Source: Actinomycetota bacterium (GTDB taxonomy: Bacteria; Actinomycetota; Humimicrobiia; Humimicrobiales; Humimicrobiaceae). From it: 6,147 bases of DNA. Position 1 is the first letter of the stretch. Each line of letters starts with the position of its first letter. Where the stretch lies: the NCBI GenBank assembly GCA_003563375.1, contig PWSB01000010.1, forward strand, positions 1 through 6,147. Direction: 5' to 3'. Under the pieces are notes generated by a model. It saw only the letters and a list, made by a program, of their open reading frames with translations, had not been told where the DNA came from and made no database searches. This document shows positions 1-5,914 of the stretch, one piece after another. A program made the position numbers and the translations under genes.

Positions 1-621
1 CTGTGTGATTTATTTAATGTAAGCAGGACAACCATCAGGGAATCCCTTAGGGATCTTGAAACCAATGGTTATATAAGGAGGGGAAGAGGCCAGGGTACTT
101 TTATCGCCAAGACAACTTTTCCCTCTACTTCTATAAACAAGGTCTCCAGTATTGTTGATGAATTAAAAGAAAAGGGCATAGATACAGAAACCAAAATTCT
201 TGAACAAAAAACAATCAACCCCGACCCTAAATTGCAGTCTATATTAGGGGTAGATGAAAATACAGGGGTCTTGTTTATAAAAAGACTGATGATCGCAGAC
301 AATGAACCCCTTTATATAACTAATGCATATTTCCCCAATGATATCATTACGGGAATTGAAAAAGAGCAGCTCGTAAACCTGTCATTTACCCGCCTGGTCG
401 AGGATTATTTTGGGCTGGAAGTGGTGCACAAGAAGAGGGTCCTGGAGCCCGATATCCCTGATGAGTACATCTCCAATGTTCTGGAGTTTGGTGAGGATGA
501 AAAAAAGGTGATAAATCACCTTAAAACCTATTGGAAGGTAATTTTTAAGGGCTTGGAAAGATTGATCTATTTTGAAGAATACTTCAAAAGCTCAAAAAGC
601 AAATTCATCTTTGAATCTTAA
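1..621 (+). CDS. GntR-family (HutC/UTRA type) transcriptional regulator, 5' end cut off
   Basis: This is a DNA-binding transcription factor whose N-terminus lies outside the window; 206 codons remain of an expected 235-245. The reading frame is open from base 1, so the first Met-like codon (TTG at 232) is not the true start. Fragment residues 1-35 hold the end of the GntR winged helix: the recognition helix SRTTIRESLRDLE (8-20), then the wing GYIRRGRGQGTFI (23-35), which is the classic GntR wing signature. Residues from about 65 to 200 match a UTRA effector-binding domain, with the RLMIADNEPLYITNAYFP strand pair (95-112) and a closing Tyr/Phe-rich strand. UTRA domains usually bind small ligands such as phosphosugars; the ligand here is unknown. 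The gene stops 44 bases before the alcohol dehydrogenase on the same strand, so it probably controls that gene and the aldolase homolog. The family call is firm; the target is inferred. Confidence 0.93.
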   Translation: MCDLFNVSRTTIRESLRDLETNGYIRRGRGQGTFIAKTTFPSTSINKVSSIVDELKEKGIDTETKILEQKTINPDPKLQSILGVDENTGVLFIKRLMIADNEPLYITNAYFPNDIITGIEKEQLVNLSFTRLVEDYFGLEVVHKKRVLEPDIPDEYISNVLEFGEDEKKVINHLKTYWKVIFKGLERLIYFEEYFKSSKSKFIFES

Positions 622-665
622 TCTTTTATGGCTAAAGACTTATTTTCATTAGAAAGGACGGCCAA

Positions 666-1814
666 ATGCAGGATTTTACTTTTGACTGGAAGACAAAAAT
701 TATCTTTGGCAAAAAAAGTGAAGAAAAAGTTTTTGATGAGATAAAAAAATACAGTAAAATACTGGTCCATTATGGAAGCGATAGGATCGTCAGGAGCGGG
801 TTGTACGGGAAAATAATCAAATCCCTGGGAAATGGGTTTGATATAATCGAATTGCCCGGGGTAAAGCCGAATGCAAGGCTTAGCCTAGTCAGAGAAGGCA
901 TAGAAATATGCCAGAAAAACAAGGCAGACTTTATTCTAGCCATTGGCGGGGGAAGCGTAATAGATTCTGCAAAAGCAATCGCAATGGGAGCCTATTATAG
1001 CGGTGATGTATGGGATCTTATGGAAGGAGCAGACGGGCTTGGCAGGGTCATACCCCTGGGTGCTGTAGTGACCTTATCCGGGGCTGGAAGTGAGACCAGC
1101 CAGTATACGGTCATAACCAATGAAGAAAAAAAGTTAAAAAAAGGTTTTGGGTCCGACCGTATAAGGCCAAGGTTTGCAATCCTTAACCCTGAACTGACGT
1201 ATACGGTACCGCCATATCATACTGCCTGCGGAATCGTTGACATCCTCTCCCACATGTTAGAGAGATATTTCGGCCAGGTAGACCACCCGGATATAAACGA
1301 TATTTTTATTGAGACCTCCTGCAAGGCGGTTATGGACAATGCGTTAATTTTAAACAGGGACCCCAAAAATTATGTTGCCAGGTCTGAAGTAATGTGGATA
1401 AGCACCATAGCACAAAATGATTTTATGGGCCTGGGAAGAAAAAGCGATTTTGAGATGCATAAGATAGAACATGAATTAAGCGCTTTTTATGACATATCTC
1501 ATGGGGCCGGCCTTGCTGTCGTAATGCCTGCATGGATGGAATATGTCTTTTCAAACGATAAAAAGAGATTTAATAAGCTGTTTGCTTCTGTTTTAGAGGG
1601 ATACGGCCCGAAAGAGGGAAATATTTTAGAAGGAATCGAAGAGTTAAAAAATTTCTTTAAAAAGATAAACATGCCGGTCAGTTTGAGCGAGATGGATATA
1701 ACAGATGAAAAATTTGAAGAGATTGCAGGAAGGTGTACTGATTCGGGAAAAATAGGCAAGACAATGAGCCTTGGCCATCAAGATATTATCAATATCCTTA
1801 ATCTAGCGAGGTAA
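666..1814 (+). CDS. Iron-containing alcohol dehydrogenase (butanol dehydrogenase/YqhD-like)
   Basis: This is a predicted cytosolic, metal-dependent NAD(P)H alcohol/aldehyde oxidoreductase of 382 aa, the normal length for the group III family. Residues 1-180 form the nucleotide-binding half, with GGGSVIDSAK at 94-103. The C-terminal half carries the metal site: Asp192 and His196 in VDILSHMLE, His265, and His279 in DISHGAGLA. The spacings of 4 and 14 residues match those recalled for the YqhD ligands (Asp194, His198, His267, His281), so the enzyme should be active. At residues 36-40 it reads YGSDR where YqhD-type enzymes usually have YGGGS. Asp39 resembles the NAD-preferring FucO, so NADH preference is possible but not proven. 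The start is supported by AGAAAGGA at 651-658, 7 bases before the ATG. The aldolase homolog follows after 3 bases, so the two are surely co-transcribed. The natural substrate, perhaps an aldehyde from that partner, cannot be read from sequence. Confidence 0.95.
   Translation: MQDFTFDWKTKIIFGKKSEEKVFDEIKKYSKILVHYGSDRIVRSGLYGKIIKSLGNGFDIIELPGVKPNARLSLVREGIEICQKNKADFILAIGGGSVIDSAKAIAMGAYYSGDVWDLMEGADGLGRVIPLGAVVTLSGAGSETSQYTVITNEEKKLKKGFGSDRIRPRFAILNPELTYTVPPYHTACGIVDILSHMLERYFGQVDHPDINDIFIETSCKAVMDNALILNRDPKNYVARSEVMWISTIAQNDFMGLGRKSDFEMHKIEHELSAFYDISHGAGLAVVMPAWMEYVFSNDKKRFNKLFASVLEGYGPKEGNILEGIEELKNFFKKINMPVSLSEMDITDEKFEEIAGRCTDSGKIGKTMSLGHQDIINILNLAR
1808..1811 (+). promoter_or_regulatory. 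Ribosome binding site inside the end of the alcohol dehydrogenase gene
   Basis: GAGG lies in the last codons of the dehydrogenase gene, 6 bases before the ATG at 1818. It fixes the start of the aldolase homolog and suggests translational coupling between the two genes. Confidence 0.7.
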
Positions 1815-1817
1815 TAC

Positions 1818-2723
1818 ATGCCTTTGACCAGCCTTAAGAAATGCTTGGATTACCTGTCTGCCAACGAAGCAGCTCTTGGCTGTTTCAATATAGTTAACTA
1901 CGAGACCCTGTCCTCGGTCCTAAAGGCCGCAGAGCATAAAAATAGCCCGGTATGCCTTACTATCCATCCCCCGCACTTTAAATATAATGATATAGGCACG
2001 TTTATGCCTGCCGTTAGAGAGGCAGCAGAAAGTTGCCGGGTCCCTGTGGTGCTCCACCTGGATAATGTTGAGGATATAGAGATGGTAGTCTCAGGGATAA
2101 AGGGAGGCTTTACCTCTCTTATGTATATTGGGAAAAAAGATATGGGCCTGGAGCAGAAAGTAAAAAGTACAAGGCTTGCCGCAGATATAGCGCATTATTC
2201 GGGCTTTATGCTGGAATCCGATGTCCCTTATCATCCTGACAGGGACGTATATATTGAAAAAATAATAGATTTTTTACATAAGACAGGTGTAGATATCATA
2301 AGCCCAAATATAATGGATAAGAATAGAGAGGAACCCGACATAGATTTCGGGCTCCTAAGTGCTGTAAAGGAGAAGACAGGCAAATATATATCCCTTCATG
2401 GAGGTTCGGGCATATCTGATGATTCGATTAAAAAGGCTATAAAAAAAGGACTGGATAAAATGCATATATATGGAAAGGCCGCAAACCTTGCCTTAGAGGA
2501 AGCCCGCGCCTACCTGCAAGGAAAAAACCCTGACCTGATAGAGGCCATAAACGGGATAGGGTTTTCATTTGGAGCTGTTGCCGAAAAAAATATTGATATT
2601 TACGGCAGTGCTGGGACCAGCGATGATATTTTAGACAACAAAACCGCTGTTGACCGGATAGACCCGGAGAGAATAGCTGAAGTTATAACCAAAATCGTCC
2701 AAAAGAACTTAAAAAATCACTGA
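1818..2723 (+). CDS. Class II fructose/tagatose-bisphosphate aldolase homolog with an altered metal site
   Basis: This 301-aa protein has the length and motif order of class II ketose-bisphosphate aldolases (GatY/KbaY/Fba). These are zinc-dependent TIM barrels that cleave ketose bisphosphates to dihydroxyacetone phosphate and an aldehyde. Conserved features are GCFNIVNYET near 21-30, VPVVLHLD at 75-82 with the catalytic Asp82, GFTSLM at 97-102, Glu133, TGVD at 156-159, LHGGSG at 193-198 with the zinc ligand His194, and a late YGSAG at 262-266. Several key residues differ. The zinc His after Asp82 is Asn83. The middle zinc His of the usual GTAHG motif aligns without gaps to Asn169. The Asp of the usual MIDGS is Ile104. 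The phosphate-binding NxxT motif after KI/KM is replaced by His216-Ile-Tyr-Gly. The family call is firm, but the classical aldolase reaction is doubtful. It is coupled to the upstream dehydrogenase, and its last codons overlap the convergent small mutase subunit by 7 bases. Confidence 0.85.
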   Translation: MPLTSLKKCLDYLSANEAALGCFNIVNYETLSSVLKAAEHKNSPVCLTIHPPHFKYNDIGTFMPAVREAAESCRVPVVLHLDNVEDIEMVVSGIKGGFTSLMYIGKKDMGLEQKVKSTRLAADIAHYSGFMLESDVPYHPDRDVYIEKIIDFLHKTGVDIISPNIMDKNREEPDIDFGLLSAVKEKTGKYISLHGGSGISDDSIKKAIKKGLDKMHIYGKAANLALEEARAYLQGKNPDLIEAINGIGFSFGAVAEKNIDIYGSAGTSDDILDNKTAVDRIDPERIAEVITKIVQKNLKNH

Positions 2724-3124
2724 CCTGCCCGCTCTTTTACAAATGAATGTATTGAGCCCACTATCTCATCCTTTGTGGCTCCGGCTGTAAAAACCCCGTC
2801 GAATCCTATATCTTTTAATTTGGATTCATCTTCTATGGAAAATATTCCTCCGATCACAAAGATCATCTTCTCTTTTAGGCCTTCCTCTACGGCCTCTTCT
2901 ATAAGATCTTTTCCCAGGGTTATATGGGCACCCCCAAGCGAGCTAACCCCTATTATATCTACCTGTTCCTGGACTGCTGTATTCAATATTTCAGTGGGTA
3001 GGGCGTTTCCCAGGTATATGACTTCCATGCCTGCGTCCCTGAGCTGCCTTGCCACTGTGATTACCCCTCTGTTGTGCACGTCAAGGCCCAATTTCGATAA
3101 AAGTATTTTTATTTTTTTATCCAT
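2717..3124 (-). CDS. Small B12-binding subunit of an acyl-CoA mutase (methylmalonyl-CoA mutase C-terminal domain)
   Basis: This 135-aa protein is a stand-alone cobalamin-binding Rossmann domain, close in size to the IcmB/HcmB small subunits (about 136 aa). It carries the base-off/His-on signature: DVHNRG at 15-20, where His17 would coordinate cobalt, then SSLGG at 61-65 around the nucleotide tail, and GGIF at 92-95. It should pair with the catalytic subunit encoded just upstream to form the adenosylcobalamin-dependent mutase. The ATG is preceded by AGAGAGG at 3134-3140, with 9 bases between. A 53-base gap separates it from the large subunit gene; I see no hairpin or promoter there, so both are probably on one transcript. 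Its stop codon lies inside the last codons of the convergent aldolase homolog. All B12-binding signature residues are intact, which argues that the complex is functional despite the unusual large subunit. Confidence 0.95.
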   Translation of the reverse strand: MDKKIKILLSKLGLDVHNRGVITVARQLRDAGMEVIYLGNALPTEILNTAVQEQVDIIGVSSLGGAHITLGKDLIEEAVEEGLKEKMIFVIGGIFSIEDESKLKDIGFDGVFTAGATKDEIVGSIHSFVKERAGQ

Positions 3125-3177
3125 CTTTCTTTTCCTCTCTTAGACATAAAGTTAAGTTATTGATAGATCATGTCCGT

Positions 3178-4941
3178 CTACCACATCACCGGGGGCCGCC
3201 AGAGCCCGAAGGCTTTTTTAAATACCTTAAATATTTCCCCGCAGGTACAATATGCCCTGGCGCACTCCAATGAGTAGGGAACAATGTTTACATTTTTTCT
3301 GCAGGCATCCTCCAGGGCTTTAAGTGTGCTTGACACCTTTTCATTGTCGCGTTCCATCTTAAGCTTGGCTATGCTTGCTTTCTGCCTCTCTTCAACCCCT
3401 TCGGGATACTTGAAGATCTCCAATGAGGGGTTCTTGTTTTTTTCGGCTTTATATATGTTGCTGCCCACAAATTTTATTTCACCATTTTCAATTTTTTCCT
3501 TTTCTTCATAGAAATATTGGGCAATCTTGTTATGTATCCAGCCCTTTTCGATGGCTTTTACATATCCTCCGACCTTTTCAATCTGGTCGATCTCTTCAAG
3601 GATCCGTTTTTCTATATCATTTGTGAGCGCCTCGACATAGTAAGAGCCGCCGAGAGGGTCTACAACCTCTGTTATCGCGGTCTCTTCCTGGATGATCTGC
3701 TGGGTCCTTAAGGATAACAGGGCTGATTCTTCGGTAGGTACTGAAAAGGCCTCGTCATACGAATCGACATGGAGGGATTGGACCCCTCCCAGGACAGCGG
3801 ACAGGGCTTGTATGGAAGCTCTGATAAGGTTATTTAAGGGTTCCTGCCTGGTAAGGGATATACCTGAGGTTTGCACGTGGCACCTCATCCACATGGACCT
3901 GGGATTCTTTGACTTGAACCTGTGTTTCATTATTTTATACCATAGCCTCCTTACCGCTCTTATCCTTGAGGCTTCTTCAAAGAAATCGCTTGATATAGAC
4001 CAGAAGAAAGCAAGCCTTTTTGCTGCCCAGTCAACATCATAGCCCCTTTTTATAAGCTCATCCAGGGTTTCAATAGCATTTGAAACAGCGACTGCCATCT
4101 CAGTTACTCCTGATGTCCCAAATTCATGCAGGTTGTAGCCGTTTAAGGTCACGAAATTAAATGAGGGTACGTTCTTTCTTATATATTCAATATTGTCGCA
4201 CTGTATCCTGAAGCAATCCTGGGGAGGGATATATTCCGGCCCGCTGCGCACTACTTCTTCCAAGGTTATATCATTCTGGACGCTGCCTTTTAGCGAATCA
4301 AGGGAAATCCCTTTTTTTTCTGCGGCTGCAAGATACATGGGGAAAAGGATTGCTGTATTTGAAGGATAATGGGAGACCAGGGATATAGTGACTTCATCTA
4401 TAGGGATGCCTGCAAAAAGTATTTCCATATCTTTGGCTGAATCTATAGCTACTCCCGACATCCCCACCTGGCCCTTGGATATAGGGTCATCTGAGTCATA
4501 CATCTGTATTGTTGGAAGGTCAAAAATTACGCTTACCCCCGTACCGCCATGGCCGAGCATAAATCTCATCCTTTTGTTAGTGTCCTCGGGCCCCCCGTAC
4601 CCATTGATCTGGCGCATGGTAAATTTCTTCCCCCTGTACATATTGGTATGTATCCCCCTGGTAAAAGGCTCGTTTCCCGCCATGCCGAGGTCAAAACTGT
4701 AATCGGTGTCCGGACAATGGAGGGGGGTGTAGAGCATCTCCCTGGGTATATTTGAGCCGAGGATTGTCTGGGGGGTTAATTCCCAGTTACATCTGGAATC
4801 GGGACCTTCGAAAGTTGATTTAAAAGCATCAAACTTCTTTTTTATTTTTTTAAGGGCTTCCGGATTGTAAAGGGGGTTTGTATCTGCATTCTTATCGGCT
4901 CCGGCTAATATTTTTTTTGTCCTCATTTTATCTAAATCCAT
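3178..4941 (-). CDS. Catalytic large subunit of a B12-dependent acyl-CoA mutase (methylmalonyl-CoA mutase family, divergent active site)
   Basis: At 587 aa without a B12 domain, this matches the split-subunit layout of isobutyryl- and 2-hydroxyisobutyryl-CoA mutases. The family catalyses radical 1,2-rearrangement of acyl-CoA carbon skeletons. Recognisable motifs are EPFTRGIHTNMYRG (91-104), FTMRQ (107-111), DLPTIQMYDSDDP (141-153), VGMSGVAIDS (159-168), QNDI (222-225), RCHVQTSG (353-360), DPLGGSYYVE (428-437) and VGGYVKAIEKG (457-467). Aligned by eye to Propionibacterium methylmalonyl-CoA mutase, Arg207, which binds the substrate carboxylate, is kept as Arg232. Tyr89 is Ile112, as in 2-hydroxyisobutyryl-CoA mutase. 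The active-site His244 of GYH is Asn270 (GYNLHEF). Arg232 favours a dicarboxylic acyl-CoA substrate, but methylmalonyl-CoA itself is not assured. The start has AGAAAGG at 4949-4955, 7 bases upstream. MeaB lies 17 bases upstream and the small subunit 53 bases downstream, so this is one operon. Confidence 0.93.
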   Translation of the reverse strand: MDLDKMRTKKILAGADKNADTNPLYNPEALKKIKKKFDAFKSTFEGPDSRCNWELTPQTILGSNIPREMLYTPLHCPDTDYSFDLGMAGNEPFTRGIHTNMYRGKKFTMRQINGYGGPEDTNKRMRFMLGHGGTGVSVIFDLPTIQMYDSDDPISKGQVGMSGVAIDSAKDMEILFAGIPIDEVTISLVSHYPSNTAILFPMYLAAAEKKGISLDSLKGSVQNDITLEEVVRSGPEYIPPQDCFRIQCDNIEYIRKNVPSFNFVTLNGYNLHEFGTSGVTEMAVAVSNAIETLDELIKRGYDVDWAAKRLAFFWSISSDFFEEASRIRAVRRLWYKIMKHRFKSKNPRSMWMRCHVQTSGISLTRQEPLNNLIRASIQALSAVLGGVQSLHVDSYDEAFSVPTEESALLSLRTQQIIQEETAITEVVDPLGGSYYVEALTNDIEKRILEEIDQIEKVGGYVKAIEKGWIHNKIAQYFYEEKEKIENGEIKFVGSNIYKAEKNKNPSLEIFKYPEGVEERQKASIAKLKMERDNEKVSSTLKALEDACRKNVNIVPYSLECARAYCTCGEIFKVFKKAFGLWRPPVMW

Positions 4942-4958
4942 TAAAATGCCTTTCTATA

Positions 4959-5909
4959 TCAAATATTTTTATCTATATTAAAATCCTTTAATAGTTTTAG
5001 GGCTAAAGAATAGGGATCTTCCTTTTTGGAGACCACTTTTTTTAAAATTTTGTTTGTTTTAGAATCCTGGTCTATTTTTTGGTTTATATGGCCTGCCAGG
5101 CTGCCGTAGACCTCTTCTTTTATTTCTTGCCTGGCTCTTTTTAACAGGAAACTATCTTTTTTATCAAGGAAGAACCTCCTGTGCTCTTTTATGCATTCCA
5201 GCAACCTGTCAAATCCATCATTTTTTAGGGCACTTGTCAATATGACCTTTTTCTCCCAGCATCCTTTTTCAACATCCTCATTTCTTAATACTGACTCAAT
5301 ATTGGTCATAAGGTCATAGGGGTCGTTTTTATCTATTTTATTTATAAGAAAGATATCCCCTATCTCCAGCACGCCGGCCTTTATGGTCTGTATGAAATCG
5401 CCCATCTCGGATACGAGTACAAGTACTATGGTATGGGCAAAGTTCATGATGCTGACCTCGTTCTGGCCCACTCCCACAGTCTCAAGGATTATAATGTCTT
5501 TACCCATAGCGTCCAATATATTTGTGATCCTGGCTGCTGTTTTGGACAGGCCCCCAAGCCAGCCCCTTGTGGTCAGGCTCTTTATAAATACCTCCCTGTC
5601 ATTGGCATGCTCCATCATCCTTATCCTGTCACCCATCACAGAACCCTGTGTAAGCGGGCTTGAAGGATCTATAGCTATCACTCCCACAGATTTATCCTGC
5701 CCTCTGAAGTATTTTATCAATAGATTGATTATTGAGGATTTTCCGGCCCCAGGCAGGCCGGTTATGCCTATTATATGGGCATTGCCGGTATAGGGATATA
5801 GCTGCTTTAGATACCCGTAGATCTCCGGAGCCTCTTCTTCGGCCATCCTTATAACCTCTGCTGCTGCAGATATCTGTTTATTTAAGACTCCTTTTACCAG
5901 AGCGTCCAT
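4959..5909 (-). CDS. meaB: MeaB/ArgK-type G-protein chaperone of the B12-dependent mutase
   Basis: This P-loop GTPase gates adenosylcobalamin delivery to methylmalonyl-CoA mutase-type enzymes and protects them from inactivation. With the start chosen here it has 316 aa, normal for MeaB. Motifs in order are Walker A GLPGAGKSS (51-59), AIDPSSPLTQGSVMGDRIRM (79-98, switch region), ETVGVGQNE (143-151), MGDFIQTIKAG (169-179), the guanine-specificity motif NKID (190-193) and TSA (225-227). The start is ATG at 5909, reading MDALVKGVLN, the usual MeaB opening. The frame stays open to a TTG at 5978, but that would add 23 residues unlike the family and overlap the upstream Pta-type gene by 64 bases. 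With ATG 5909 the upstream stop is 5 bases away and AAGGAG sits 11 bases upstream. The mutase large subunit follows after 17 bases, so this is almost surely its dedicated chaperone. Homologs act with isobutyryl-CoA and other mutases too, so MeaB does not fix the substrate. Confidence 0.95.
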   Translation of the reverse strand: MDALVKGVLNKQISAAAEVIRMAEEEAPEIYGYLKQLYPYTGNAHIIGITGLPGAGKSSIINLLIKYFRGQDKSVGVIAIDPSSPLTQGSVMGDRIRMMEHANDREVFIKSLTTRGWLGGLSKTAARITNILDAMGKDIIILETVGVGQNEVSIMNFAHTIVLVLVSEMGDFIQTIKAGVLEIGDIFLINKIDKNDPYDLMTNIESVLRNEDVEKGCWEKKVILTSALKNDGFDRLLECIKEHRRFFLDKKDSFLLKRARQEIKEEVYGSLAGHINQKIDQDSKTNKILKKVVSKKEDPYSLALKLLKDFNIDKNI

Positions 5910-5914
5910 TTTGC

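Noticed and set aside
69..302. Open frame on the - strand across the regulator gene
   Set aside because: It lies wholly antisense to the clear GntR/UTRA coding frame and its product has no recognisable motif.
2717..3124. Reading the small subunit as a glutamate mutase S subunit or a methyltransferase corrinoid protein
   Set aside because: All share DxHxxG, but the size, the LGLDVHNRG context and the neighbouring methylmalonyl-CoA mutase-type large subunit and MeaB fit the mutase small subunit best.
2775..3143. Open frame on the + strand opposite the small B12-binding subunit
   Set aside because: The - strand frame has the complete DxHxxG/SxL/GG signature; the + strand product is Ser/Pro-rich, low-information sequence typical of a shadow frame.
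3125..3177. Possible internal promoter or regulatory RNA between the two mutase subunit genes
   Set aside because: The 53 bases show only a Shine-Dalgarno site; I see no convincing -35/-10 pair or stable hairpin.
3692..4042. Open frame on the + strand opposite the mutase large subunit
   Set aside because: It is antisense to strongly conserved mutase motifs such as RCHVQTSG and has no recognisable domain.
5383..5793. 136-codon open frame on the + strand opposite meaB
   Set aside because: The meaB frame carries all GTPase motifs here; the opposite frame has no family features.
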